From assembly GCA_001418405.1 (NCBI GenBank), contig LIQL01000042.1, positions 1 through 64,000 on the forward strand: a stretch of 64,000 bases of DNA, in the 5' to 3' direction. Positions 24,912 to 32,438 of this stretch are shown piece after piece. Position numbers and translations under genes: made by a program. This DNA is from Streptomyces diastatochromogenes. Lineage in GTDB: Bacteria; Actinomycetota; Actinomycetes; Streptomycetales; Streptomycetaceae. Positions within the stretch are counted from its first letter, which is position 1; the number at the start of each line of letters is the position of its first letter. The notes beneath the pieces are model-generated. The model was not told the origin of the DNA and searched no databases. It saw nothing but the letters and a program-made list of their open reading frames with translations.

Positions 24912-25500
24912 GACTTCGTACCACTTGGCATCGTTCCATCGTGGCGGAACGAACGAAGATCGCGGAGCCTCCCCGGTGTGACGCCACGGTGGCGACCGCA
25001 GCGTTGTCCACGGGACGCGTGATCCCCGGCACGATCACGTCGAGGTCGTCGGCTTCGGTGAGTGGCCCGCGTACGACATGAGGTCGGTCGTACGCGAAAG
25101 GGAAGACCGGCGTGCAGGCGTGCCACCAGAAGACGCGGTAGTACTTCGTCCCTGGGGCTCCGGCCGGAGGGCACGTCGACAGATCCGTGTCCGAGTCGTG
25201 CCGCAGGCACTGGGTGAGGGCCGCTTCGGGGCGCGCACCGGGCAGATTCCGGGCGACGTCGCGCGGAGACTGGATGTGCCCGCAGCCGGTGCGAAAGGCC
25301 CAGTTCTGCCAGTCGTCGGTTCCGAAGGCCCACCGTCCGTACCGCGACCAGACGACGGTGTCCACCATGGCCGGGCAGGGCAGCATGGGGTGGAGGCGCT
25401 GGCCGGTGCGGGCGGTAGCGCGGGCTTCGGTGTACGTGCCGCTTCCTCGGTCGCGGAGCTGACGAGCTGCACGCTGAACGGCACGGTTGCGCTTGGGCAT
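24874..25500 (-). CDS. hypothetical protein with QRAAR-type N-terminal motif
   Basis: A 208-residue protein starting MPKRNRAVQRAARQLRDRG and then SGTYTEARA. The ATG at 25500 has AGGAAG about ten bases upstream. The N-terminal motif, basic residues then QRAAR and a G-x-x-Y-T-x-A helix, recurs in the proteins at 43168-43701 and 45605-46201. The remainder contains TDDWQNWAFRTGCGHIQSPR and KYYRVFWWHACTPVFPFAYD, with no family I know. The 3' end overlaps the MazG-like start by 38 bases. Confidence 0.65.
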   Translation of the reverse strand: MPKRNRAVQRAARQLRDRGSGTYTEARATARTGQRLHPMLPCPAMVDTVVWSRYGRWAFGTDDWQNWAFRTGCGHIQSPRDVARNLPGARPEAALTQCLRHDSDTDLSTCPPAGAPGTKYYRVFWWHACTPVFPFAYDRPHVVRGPLTEADDLDVIVPGITRPVDNAAVATVASHRGGSAIFVRSATMERCQVVRSRDGLQGCSETRG

Positions 25501-25689
25501 GTGTGATCGCTTCCTGGGCGCCCATGCCGCCGGTGAGAAACGTGGTCGTCTCGAACTGTGGCGCTGGGTCATAGACCTTCGCCCGGCAGTCCGGGTCATC
25601 CTTGCGGCCGGGTACCGGACGGCATGGGCATCCGTGGCACGGGCCAGGCGGGCGCTTCCACCTCGCGCACACCCTAGCGCGCAGGGTGG

Positions 25690-25717
25690 GTGGTCCCGTG
25701 CACGCACACGGGACCAC
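25690..25717 (-). terminator. terminator hairpin after the SsgA-like gene
   Basis: A perfect 11-base stem (25690-25700 with 25707-25717) with a six-base loop lies seven bases beyond the stop of the SsgA-like gene on the minus strand. The core is GTGGTCCCGTG and its complement. Confidence 0.7.
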
Positions 25718-25723
25718 TGGTCG

Positions 25724-26131
25724 TCAGCACGCCTCGTGAAGGATCCGCCGCAGCTCACGGTCCAGACTGGCGCGTACAGCGGGCACGTTCTCTTCCCGGC
25801 CGTACGGCACGACCTTGGCGGTGCGCTTGAGGAAATCATGAAGTGCCTGCCGTGGCGCGTACAGGATCGCGGCCCCCTCCTCTGACGCGAGGCGCAGGAA
25901 CACGGTGCGGGAGCCGTCCCCGGGACTGATGAAGACGTCGCCTTCACCGGTCGGCCGGATGAGACCGTCGCGGACCAGATCCCGCCCCAACTCCCAAACG
26001 ACCGGTTCGGACTCGGGACCGAGGTCGAAGGTGACAGCGACGATGTAGGGGACGTTCTCGTCGTAGTCCAGACGTGCCTTGACCAATCCGGGGACGGGGA
26101 GACACAGCGACATCGTGATGAGCGTGTTCAT
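25724..26131 (-). CDS. SsgA-like sporulation and cell-division protein (SALP)
   Basis: A 135-residue protein of typical SsgA-family length. Family features include a start like NTLITMSLCLPVPGLVKARL, YDENVPYIVAVTFDLGPESE, and VWELGRDLVRDGL followed by GDVFISPG. SALPs occur in sporulating actinomycetes and help place division septa and peptidoglycan synthesis. This copy is isolated from other division genes and could be an accessory-element paralogue with altered timing. The ATG at 26131 has GGAGG rather far upstream (14 bases), so ATG further in is possible. Confidence 0.88.
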   Translation of the reverse strand: MNTLITMSLCLPVPGLVKARLDYDENVPYIVAVTFDLGPESEPVVWELGRDLVRDGLIRPTGEGDVFISPGDGSRTVFLRLASEEGAAILYAPRQALHDFLKRTAKVVPYGREENVPAVRASLDRELRRILHEAC

Positions 26132-26392
26132 GGCGGTGGTGTGGTCCTCCGAGGGGAAAGTCTGGGGCGCACGCAGAGTGCGACGTCCGACGTGATTGCT
26201 GGGAGCTGCCGCGAGATGCCGGACGCCCCGCTTGGTCACTGCCCGTCAGGGCTGCCATCAGGAGTTCAGCAGGCTCGGACAGGTCTGCTGGTGCGGCGGT
26301 GGAACCCCGGGGCCCCGCCGTCCGGGGCTCCACTTCTCGTCGGCAGCGTCACGGCCCGTTGAGCCGAGACCGCGGTCCCGGGGCGCCAGGGA

Positions 26393-26710
26393 TCACACCA
26401 GGTGCACCGTGAGCGCATCGCAGCGGGACAAGTCCGTGTGGGCGGCGGCCAGGACGTGAACGTGCTCGGTGAGTTCCCGTCGAGCCTCTAGCCGGTGCTG
26501 CAGTGGGACGGGGCGGGGAGCAGCTCTGTGCCCGGCGGAGTCGTACACGGCGATCAGCGCGAGGGATTCTGCCTGGCCCGTGGTGTCGCGGTTCGGGGGG
26601 TCTCCCTGGTCATGGTCGATGCGAAGGAACTCCGCGCGGGCCGGATCGTGGTAGAGCCGTGCGGCCGGTGTGCGGGCCGAAGTGCCGCGGAAGGCGACGG
26701 TGTTCATCAT
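26393..26710 (-). CDS. hypothetical protein, 105 residues
   Basis: Started by the ATG at 26710 with GGGAG seven bases upstream. The sequence has AARLYHDPARAEFLRIDHDQ and ESLALIAVYDSAGHRA near the middle and HRLEARRELTEHVHVLAAAH near the end, suggesting a small alpha/beta fold. No known family, signal peptide or membrane segment is evident. It lies alone between the SsgA-like gene and a divergent tail-anchored protein gene. Confidence 0.6.
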   Translation of the reverse strand: MMNTVAFRGTSARTPAARLYHDPARAEFLRIDHDQGDPPNRDTTGQAESLALIAVYDSAGHRAAPRPVPLQHRLEARRELTEHVHVLAAAHTDLSRCDALTVHLV

Positions 26711-26866
26711 GCCGAGCTCCCTCAGAAGGGCGGATACGGGAACGGCATCGTCCCTGCTGATCCGGACAGTCCCCGCCAGCCCGCCCGGCGGGGCTGGGGT
26801 TGTCCGGTTTCGCGGTGATCATGCGCCGGGGTCACCACGGGGGTGGCTCGTCAGGAGGTCACGTCC

Positions 26867-27289
26867 ATGTCCGCTGAACACGTCGTCGATCCCGGTCCTG
26901 GGTACAGCGATCCGGACTCTGCACCGCAGGTGCTGGCGGAGTACGCAAGCTGGGGAACGGTCACGGCGCCCAGTTCGGAGCATCCATGGCCGACGCTGGT
27001 GCTGGGGAACGACGAGAGGGAGCTGCATCTCGCACTCGACCGAGAACTTCTGGATGACCTGCTGGTGGAGCTCGCCGGCCACGCGGAAGACAGCGACGAC
27101 AGCACGTCCGAGGATGTGGAGATGGAGGAGCGGCGGCCGCTCACAAGACGGCTTGGTTCCAAGGCGGTCTCGGCGTCCGGGTGGCCAGTGACTTCCCGCT
27201 GGTGGCGATCGGCCGAGTCGAACACGCGGATCATCGTGGCCGGGATCATCGCGGCCGTCATGGTGCTCGGGCTCCTGGTGACCTTCTGA
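26867..27289 (+). CDS. small C-terminally anchored membrane protein
   Basis: A 140-residue protein with a polar, acidic N-terminal 115 residues and one hydrophobic segment at the very end (IIVAGIIAAVMVLGLLVTF). The ATG at 26867 is chosen over an upstream GTG because AGGAGGT precedes it. It would be inserted after translation with its bulk in the cytoplasm. The soluble part has PWPTLVLGNDERELHLALDR and then LLDDLLVELAG, with no recognised domain. The role is unknown; its neighbours are an exporter (convergent) and a hypothetical gene (divergent). Confidence 0.7.
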   Translation: MSAEHVVDPGPGYSDPDSAPQVLAEYASWGTVTAPSSEHPWPTLVLGNDERELHLALDRELLDDLLVELAGHAEDSDDSTSEDVEMEERRPLTRRLGSKAVSASGWPVTSRWWRSAESNTRIIVAGIIAAVMVLGLLVTF

Positions 27290-27300
27290 CTTCCCGCATG

Positions 27301-27339
27301 ACGAATGGTCGGTATCCACGGTGGATACCGACCGTTCGT
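27301..27339. terminator. 18-base-pair bidirectional terminator
   Basis: Arms 27301-27318 and 27322-27339 pair at 17 of 18 positions with a three-base loop. It sits between the convergent tail-anchored gene (stop 27289) and the MFS gene (stop 27357) and can terminate both. Confidence 0.75.
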
Positions 27340-27356
27340 GTCCACTGTGGTGTTGT

Positions 27357-28598
27357 TCAGACCCGGGGTGTGCTCGTGCGCAGAGCGCGGTGCAGGGGGC
27401 GGCAGGCGGCAACGGCGATCAGGGCAGTGCACAGGAGTAGCGCGGCGACCAGGGGGCGACCTCCGGCGTTGAGGGCGAGCGCGACACCGATGGGCGGAAG
27501 GGAGGCCACTGCGCTGGCGCCGCTGAGTACGGCCTGGTATCGGCCGGTTGCGTGCTGGGGGGCGTATGTGGAGATGTACCCGGCGAGTGCGACGGAGAAG
27601 GCGATCTCGCCAGGTACGAGGAGGGCCGCAGCGAGGGAGTACCCGAGGGTGGTGTGCTGCAGGGCGGCGATGCTGATGCCGAGGCCGAGGATGCCGCAGC
27701 CTGCCGCCAGGATCGGAACGATGGGATATCGAGGCGTATCGCCTGCCCCGACGAGGAGCCGGGTGAGGAGCGGGGTAAAGACCAGGACGGTGATGGTGTT
27801 GGCCAGCATGGCCACGCCGTACGTGGTCGGGGGTAGCCCGTCGGCGGTCATCAGCAGAGGTAGCACGGAAACCAGGCCCCAGGCACAGGTCATGCCGCAC
27901 ACGGCGGCGAGAGCGATCCAGCGCAGCGAGCGATCGCCGAACACCTCTCGGTACGTGGTGCTCGGCGCACTCCGGTGCGACGTACGCGAACCGGCATCCC
28001 GCTGGGGCAGCACGCGGTGAGCGACAGCGGCGAAGGCGATGCAGGCCAGGCCGTTGAGGACGAACAGGAACCGGTAGCCCGAGTGGGACGCCAAGTAGCC
28101 GCCGATCGCCGCGCAGATCGCGATGCCCACATTCGATGCCCAGTAGAGCCACGCCTGCGCGCGGGTGCGGCCGGCCTCGGTGGTGATCGTGTCGTTGATC
28201 GCTGCTGAGACTGCCGGCCGGTGGACTTCCATGCTCATGCCGAGGAAGCACGAGACGGCAAGCAGGGCGGGGAGCGATTCGACGAGGGCGAGGGCGAAGC
28301 ACGCCAACGACGACAGAGCCATGAGCAGGGTCAGGGCGGTGCGCTGCCCAAACCGGTCGGTGAGGGTGCCGGCCGTGGCCAGACCAGCGCACCAGCCGAT
28401 GCCGAAGCAGGTGAGGGCGGCCCCCACGGCCGTCGTTCCGTGGCCGAGACTGTCGCCGATGAAGTAGCCCAGGAAGTCCCAGGCGAATCCGAACCCTTTG
28501 ATGACGAGCGAGGAACCGATCAGGACCCAGACAACGGACTTGGCGGCACTCGGTCTGGAGTCGGTGATGGCGGGGGCGGTGTCGGTGGTGGTGGCCAT
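27357..28598 (-). CDS. MFS transporter, probable drug or metabolite exporter
   Basis: A 413-residue membrane protein with about 12 hydrophobic segments. The MFS loop 2-3 motif is seen as GTLTDRFGQRTALTLL near 75-90. The ATG at 28598 follows AAGGAGA. Upstream on the same transcript are a 19-residue leader peptide, a hairpin on its stop codon and a 16-base-pair hairpin, which suggests attenuation-type control; a 30-base palindrome and an IclR regulator gene lie further upstream. The set resembles inducible efflux. The substrate is unknown. Confidence 0.88.
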   Translation of the reverse strand: MATTTDTAPAITDSRPSAAKSVVWVLIGSSLVIKGFGFAWDFLGYFIGDSLGHGTTAVGAALTCFGIGWCAGLATAGTLTDRFGQRTALTLLMALSSLACFALALVESLPALLAVSCFLGMSMEVHRPAVSAAINDTITTEAGRTRAQAWLYWASNVGIAICAAIGGYLASHSGYRFLFVLNGLACIAFAAVAHRVLPQRDAGSRTSHRSAPSTTYREVFGDRSLRWIALAAVCGMTCAWGLVSVLPLLMTADGLPPTTYGVAMLANTITVLVFTPLLTRLLVGAGDTPRYPIVPILAAGCGILGLGISIAALQHTTLGYSLAAALLVPGEIAFSVALAGYISTYAPQHATGRYQAVLSGASAVASLPPIGVALALNAGGRPLVAALLLCTALIAVAACRPLHRALRTSTPRV

Positions 28599-28650
28599 GC
28601 CGGAGTTCTCCTTGCAGGCATGGCCTGCGGGTGTGAGCGAGTTGGACAGC

Positions 28651-28687
28651 ACGAAGGCGGCCGTGCCCAGAGCACGGCCGCCTTCGT
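28651..28687 (-). promoter_or_regulatory. attenuator hairpin before the MFS gene
   Basis: A perfect 16-base stem: 28651-28666 pairs with 28672-28687, loop of five bases. It lies between the leader peptide stop and the MFS start and is strong enough to end transcription. Since it precedes the exporter, it would act as a conditional terminator rather than as an ordinary gene end. Confidence 0.75.
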
Positions 28688-28695
28688 CAGTGGTT

Positions 28696-28716
28696 GTCCG
28701 TAAGGGGGTTACGGAC
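28696..28716 (-). promoter_or_regulatory. hairpin overlapping the leader stop codon
   Basis: GTCCGTAA (28709-28716 on the minus strand) pairs perfectly with TTACGGAC (28696-28703) around a five-base C loop. The leader's TAA lies in the first arm, so a ribosome reaching or stalling at the end of the leader would open this structure. Confidence 0.65.
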
Positions 28717-28768
28717 GCTGAGCGCGAACGGATCGGACCGATCGGGCGGACTTGCGGTAAGGGCGCAT
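28709..28768 (-). CDS. 19-residue leader peptide upstream of the MFS gene
   Basis: The short frame encodes MRPYRKSARSVRSVRAQRP and ends at TAA. It has the best ribosome site in the area: GAAGGAGGT seven bases before the ATG at 28768. The peptide carries six arginines and a doubled R-S-V unit, which could slow or stall ribosomes. Its stop is in a hairpin and a strong attenuator hairpin follows before the exporter. A regulatory leader is the best reading. A small exported or signalling peptide carried by the adjacent MFS protein is a less likely alternative. Confidence 0.65.
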   Translation of the reverse strand: MRPYRKSARSVRSVRAQRP

Positions 28769-28867
28769 GACGGGCACCTCCTTCGTGAAGCGAAGTTCCC
28801 CGCGGCTGCGGGGGTGGTGCGACGGTATGAGCCGGGCAGGGAGCCGGGCGACGGACCATGGCCGCAT

Positions 28868-28897
28868 CGGCATGACTTCGACGTTGAATTCATGCCG
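28868..28897. promoter_or_regulatory. 30-base palindrome, likely IclR operator
   Basis: CGGCATGA and TCATGCCG flank a 14-base centre that is itself largely symmetric; 13 of 15 positions pair. It lies 100 bases upstream of the leader peptide and 73 bases beyond the end of the IclR-type gene, where the leader-MFS promoter should be. Length and symmetry fit an IclR dimer or tetramer site. Confidence 0.6.
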
Positions 28898-28969
28898 CCT
28901 CGGAATACCGGGCATTTCGCGCTTCGGTCTGGCCTAGACGGGGCGCGGTGACCGTGGCGACGGGCGCGG

Positions 28970-29809
28970 TCACGCGGCATCCGTGTGCGGCAAGCCGGGC
29001 TGGCTGCCGCCATCCGCCGTCCATCGGCTCCAAGCGGGGGCGCTGGCCATCCGCACGGCTGCGCGTCGGAGCAGCACGGCGAAGTCGGAGGCGGTGAGCT
29101 GGTCGGCGAAGCAGCCTGCCGCGCCGGTGACGGTGAGCGTCGCGACGGCCATGTCGCCTCGGAGGATCGGGGTGGCCAGAGCCCATGTGTCCGGCCCACG
29201 GCTTGCGGCTACACGGTTCTTTCGGATCGACTCCTGGAGCCTGGGTTCCAGGAGCAGCGGCTCGCCCAGGGCGTCGCAGGCGAGGGCCCCGCTGTTGAAC
29301 GTGACCGCGGCCCGCCCGGCCGCGGACTTCCGGAGATCATGGTGCGACTGCTCGACGGTGTCCCGAAGATGCAGGTTGGGGCAGACCATGTCGACGAGTT
29401 CCAGGTACATGCCGGTGCCCGGACGCCAGCCAGTTTCGTGGTATGCCACAGCCAGCCCTGTTTCCAGGGCCAGGTGCTGCACGGTCTCGTGGACAAGGGG
29501 AGTGCTGGACCGCGTGCTGACCTGGACACCGAGGACCTCGCTCGGCAGCACGTATGTGCCGTATCGCTCACCGTGCCGTACGAGCCCTTCGTTGACGGCG
29601 GCACGCAGCAGCCGTGAGGCGTGCGGCTGTTGAAGGCCAGCCTTGCTGGCGATGACACCAACCTGGTGCTCCTGGTCCAGCCCCAGTTCGGCCAGAGCGA
29701 GCACCACGCGCATCCCGGCTCGTGCAGAGCGATGGGGCTGCGGTGCCCCGTCAGGGCCGAGGGCTGACGGGATTCCCCTGGTGAAGGGCTTGGTAGCGAT
29801 GGCTGGCAT
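28970..29809 (-). CDS. IclR-family transcriptional regulator
   Basis: A 279-residue protein with an N-terminal winged HTH (about 28-95: VVLALAELGLDQEHQVGVIA, then LQQPHASRLLRAAVNEGLVR) and a C-terminal effector-binding domain with TVQHLALETGLAVAYHETGW near 125 and CDALGEPLLLEPRLQESIRK near 195. IclR proteins usually repress a neighbouring gene until a small ligand binds. The target is probably the leader-MFS unit, through the palindrome at 28868-28897. ATG at 29809 follows GGAGTG. The effector is unknown. Confidence 0.88.
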   Translation of the reverse strand: MPAIATKPFTRGIPSALGPDGAPQPHRSARAGMRVVLALAELGLDQEHQVGVIASKAGLQQPHASRLLRAAVNEGLVRHGERYGTYVLPSEVLGVQVSTRSSTPLVHETVQHLALETGLAVAYHETGWRPGTGMYLELVDMVCPNLHLRDTVEQSHHDLRKSAAGRAAVTFNSGALACDALGEPLLLEPRLQESIRKNRVAASRGPDTWALATPILRGDMAVATLTVTGAAGCFADQLTASDFAVLLRRAAVRMASAPAWSRWTADGGSQPGLPHTDAA

Positions 29810-29892
29810 GGCACTCCAGTCCAGGTCGTGTTGGTGCGTTCAGAGGTCCTCAGGTGGGTGGGGGTGGGCGTCAGGGCCCGGCCACCGGTCGG

Positions 29893-30084
29893 TCAGGTCC
29901 AGTGGTGTCGGCGGCGGCGCGGCTCCGTTTCGGCCTCCCGCTCGTCGTCGATTTGCTGCTGGATGTCGGGGTGGTAGCGGGGCTCGAGGAAGATGCCCTG
30001 CCACTGGGGCTTCGGGGATAGCGGCTCTCGACGTGGCCGGAGAGGACGCGGGCGGCCGCGGCTCGGCTGCGCTGCAGATGTCAC
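29893..30084 (-). CDS. small basic hypothetical protein, 63 residues
   Basis: A likely small gene started by GTG at 30084, with AGAGGAA upstream. The first half is Arg/Pro-rich and disordered; the second half, QWQGIFLEPRYHPDIQQQID with a charged helix after it, looks constrained. The end is Arg/His-rich. No family is known. The competing frame at 29840-30148 looks like low-complexity shadow sequence. It lies between the IclR gene and the secreted SH3-like gene. Confidence 0.45.
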   Translation of the reverse strand: MTSAAQPSRGRPRPLRPRREPLSPKPQWQGIFLEPRYHPDIQQQIDDEREAETEPRRRRHHWT

Positions 30085-30202
30085 TTTGTCGGTTCCTCTC
30101 CGAGGGGTCCGCTGGGCGAGAAGTTGATGTGTGGTGATCGGAGGACAACCTCCGTGGGCTCCGTCAGCCGCGCCGCCTCGACCTGTGGCACTGTGCGGGC
30201 TT

Positions 30203-30236
30203 GCTGTGCCCGGAGACGCATGTCCCCGGGCACAGC
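30203..30236 (-). terminator. terminator hairpin after the SH3-like gene
   Basis: An 11-base perfect stem (30203-30213 with 30226-30236, core GCTGTGCCCGG) and a 12-base loop lie 11 bases past the stop of the secreted protein gene. Confidence 0.65.
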
Positions 30237-30246
30237 GGATGATCAT

Positions 30247-30594
30247 CTAGTCCAAGCACATGTACACGTCCCGGTACACGTAACTCTGGCTGGCCCAGCC
30301 GCGTACGCCGGTGGTGAGGTCGGTGACGTTGACCCATGAGCCGCTCGTGGAGTGGACCTTGAAGCGGTGCCCCTTGTAGAGGACTCCCACAGCCTTGGAG
30401 TTGGTGGTCGCCTTGCTGCGCAGGTTGACGGCGTTGGTGTGGATCTCCCACGGGCCGACCCTGTCGCATGCGCGGCTGGCCTTCATCGCGGTGGGTGCGG
30501 ACGTTGGGGCGGCACTGGCCGCGGGGGCTGCCAGGACCGGCAGCGCGACCGCGGCGGCGGTCGCGGCCAGGACAGATATCCGGCGCGCATTCAT
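30247..30594 (-). CDS. secreted SH3-like domain protein
   Basis: A 115-residue protein with a clear signal peptide: basic MNARR, a hydrophobic core VLAATAAAVALPVLAAPA and an AxA-type cleavage site near 26-29. The mature part is one bacterial SH3-like domain: VNLRSKATTNSKAVGVLYKG and VRGWASQSYVY. Single SH3 proteins of this type are common secreted proteins in Streptomyces and may bind cell-wall material. Two cysteines bracket the domain. ATG at 30594 follows GGAGG. The gene is single, between terminators. Confidence 0.85.
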   Translation of the reverse strand: MNARRISVLAATAAAVALPVLAAPAASAAPTSAPTAMKASRACDRVGPWEIHTNAVNLRSKATTNSKAVGVLYKGHRFKVHSTSGSWVNVTDLTTGVRGWASQSYVYRDVYMCLD

Positions 30595-30686
30595 GAGTGA
30601 ACCTCCATAAAAAGGGGTGCTGTTGGGGCGCGCCGGGGCGAAGCAGTTCCTCGCCCCGGCGGTTGTACTGCTGGCGTTGTGGTGCG

Positions 30687-31457
30687 TCAGGCGGCGGCGT
30701 CGTTCTCGCGCCGCGCGGTGCGGCGCTTGCTGAGTCCGGCCGCGCCCAGGGCGGCCAACCCAGCGGCGAGCAGGCCGCCGGCCGCGAGACCGAGTGTGGA
30801 GTTTCCGTCCGCGCCCGTGTGCGCAAGCGAGCCGCTCGGCTTACTGTCCGCGACGTTCTGCGTGTCGCCGGTCGGCTTGGCCGTACCGGACGAGTCGCTG
30901 CTGTCCGCCTCGGCACCACCGCCGTTCCCACCGGCCTCGCTACCGCCGCCGGTGGAACCGCCCTGTCCACTACCCGACCCGCCGTCCGGCTTCGAATCAC
31001 CGTCCCCGCTCGGGTCCGGCTTCGGATCGGGCTTCGGGTCCGGCTTCGGATCGGGCTTCGGGTCCGGGGTCGGATCCGTTCCCGGGTCGGTGCCGGGGTC
31101 CGGCTTGCTCGGGTCCGTGCCCGGATCGGTACCGGGGTCCGGCTTGCTCGGATCGGTACCGGGGTCGGTGCCGGGGTCCGGCTTGCTCGGGTCCGTTCCC
31201 GGGTCGGTGCCCGGATCGGGCTTGCTCGGGTCCGTGCCCGGATCGGTCGGCGGCTCGTCGCCGTCCGCCTTGGGCTCGGCGGCCTTCGCCGCAGTCGCCT
31301 TGGCATCGGCCGTCGGACCGGACGTCACCTTGCTTTGCGTCGTCACCTCCGCAGCGGACGCTCCGACCGTGGACACTCCCAGTACGCCGGCAGCCATCAC
31401 GGCGACCGACGCCGCCTGCACCATGCGTCGGCGCGGTGCTGCGTGCTTCCTACTCAT
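30687..31457 (-). CDS. LAHTG-anchored surface protein with Asp-Pro repeats
   Basis: A 256-residue secreted protein. Residues 1-36 are a signal peptide. Residues about 71-150 are a low-complexity stalk built from a 13-residue DPGTDPGTDPSKP unit (about four copies), then PDPK units. LAHTG near 210 is followed by a hydrophobic segment and KRRTARR: the LAxTG signal used by class E sortases in actinomycetes. There is no recognisable binding domain, so it may be a wall spacer. The sortase at 61396-62256 is 30 kb away and need not be its partner. Confidence 0.88.
   Translation of the reverse strand: MSRKHAAPRRRMVQAASVAVMAAGVLGVSTVGASAAEVTTQSKVTSGPTADAKATAAKAAEPKADGDEPPTDPGTDPSKPDPGTDPGTDPSKPDPGTDPGTDPSKPDPGTDPGTDPSKPDPGTDPGTDPTPDPKPDPKPDPKPDPKPDPSGDGDSKPDGGSGSGQGGSTGGGSEAGGNGGGAEADSSDSSGTAKPTGDTQNVADSKPSGSLAHTGADGNSTLGLAAGGLLAAGLAALGAAGLSKRRTARRENDAAA
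31008..31247 (-). repeat. tandem repeat coding the Asp-Pro stalk
   Basis: Four near-identical 39-base units code DPGTDPGTDPSKP, followed by shorter six- to twelve-base PDPK units. Copies differ mainly at synonymous positions. Such repeats vary in number between strains and are prone to assembly error. Confidence 0.85.
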
Positions 31458-31644
31458 GCGTTCTCATCAACCTCTCGTATCGAGCAACCGCCGTCGTTGC
31501 CAACGGCTTCGAACTGAGGCGCACGGTACGAACGAAAGCGGACACCCCCCTCGATGACGGCGAGACGCGAGACAGGCACAGCCCCCGGTCATTCGCGCAG
31601 CACGGGAAAGTGGTGATGTCCGGTGTGCTGCATACGTTCGCGTC

Positions 31645-32331
31645 ATGAACACACCGCAGCACCCCGCGCCGTACGGTCCGCCCGCCGCCGAGCCGTACAC
31701 GGTCGCGCTGCCCACGCACGGTCCCGCACGGCACAGCTGCCTTCCGCTGGCCATCGGTGCTGCAGCAGCGTCACTCGTCTGGGGCGCGGTCCTCCTTCTC
31801 ACCGGCCCCTCGGAAGTCAAGGCACCCGAGGCCCGCGGCTATGAGGTCAGCGCCAACCTGTGCAAGGACGCCGCCATCACAGAGCTGGGATCGCTGTTCA
31901 CCGCCAACGGCGGAGAAGCTGCGACCCTCAAGCACAAGGTCATCGACCGCAGTGAGTGCTACCGCGAGCTGGAGCCGAAGGACACCTCCATGAGCAGCGT
32001 GTCCACGAGCATCTCCTTCGTCGTGCACAAGGAGACCGACCCAGCGCCCGAGGTCATCGCCGAGGCGGAAAGCGCGGGCTACGCCCCGGGCTCCAAGGCG
32101 ACGGTGAAGACGATCGAGGGCCTTGGCGATCACGCCTTCCTCGTGACCACCGACCTGAAGAACACGCGCATGGTGACCCTCACCGCCGTCGACGGCGGTG
32201 CCGAGTACTCGATTCGCCTCACCGGCAGCGACCTCTCCACCAGCGACAAGTCCCGGCTCTACAGCGCCCGCACGCTGGAGCCGCTGCTCGTCAAGGACGC
32301 CAAGGCCACCCTCGCCAAGCTCAAGCACTGA
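31645..32331 (+). CDS. membrane-anchored extracellular protein of unknown function
   Basis: A 228-residue protein with a Pro-rich cytoplasmic N-terminus, one membrane segment (CLPLAIGAAAASLVWGAVLL, about 32-55) and an outside domain of about 170 residues. The domain contains TELGSLFTANGGEAATLKHK, CYRELEP and VIAEAESAGYAPGSKATVKT, resembling DUF-type actinomycete lipoprotein/membrane domains with two cysteines that may form a disulfide. No enzyme motif is apparent. It precedes the PTS permease by 107 bases on the same strand, but a shared function is uncertain. Confidence 0.75.
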   Translation: MNTPQHPAPYGPPAAEPYTVALPTHGPARHSCLPLAIGAAAASLVWGAVLLLTGPSEVKAPEARGYEVSANLCKDAAITELGSLFTANGGEAATLKHKVIDRSECYRELEPKDTSMSSVSTSISFVVHKETDPAPEVIAEAESAGYAPGSKATVKTIEGLGDHAFLVTTDLKNTRMVTLTAVDGGAEYSIRLTGSDLSTSDKSRLYSARTLEPLLVKDAKATLAKLKH

Positions 32332-32438
32332 CCGACCGTCATTCACGCGGCCGTCGTACCGATCCCTCAGCCCGGAGTCCCGATGCACCCAGCTCCTACC
32401 ACCCAACCTGGAGCCCACGGCCACGTGCGGAGGACAGC

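Noticed and set aside
25501-25717. Cys-rich continuation of an overlapping minus-strand frame upstream of the QRAAR-type protein
   Set aside because: The text looks partly protein-like, but the frame has no good start and runs out of phase through the accepted gene; could be a remnant, not supported.
28872-28937. Short plus-strand frame inside the palindrome region, about 21 residues, possible peptide
   Set aside because: No ribosome site; it overlaps the palindrome, which better explains the sequence.
31008-31247. Tandem repeats as a CRISPR array
   Set aside because: The 39-base units have no spacers and code a regular Asp-Pro peptide stalk inside a secreted protein.
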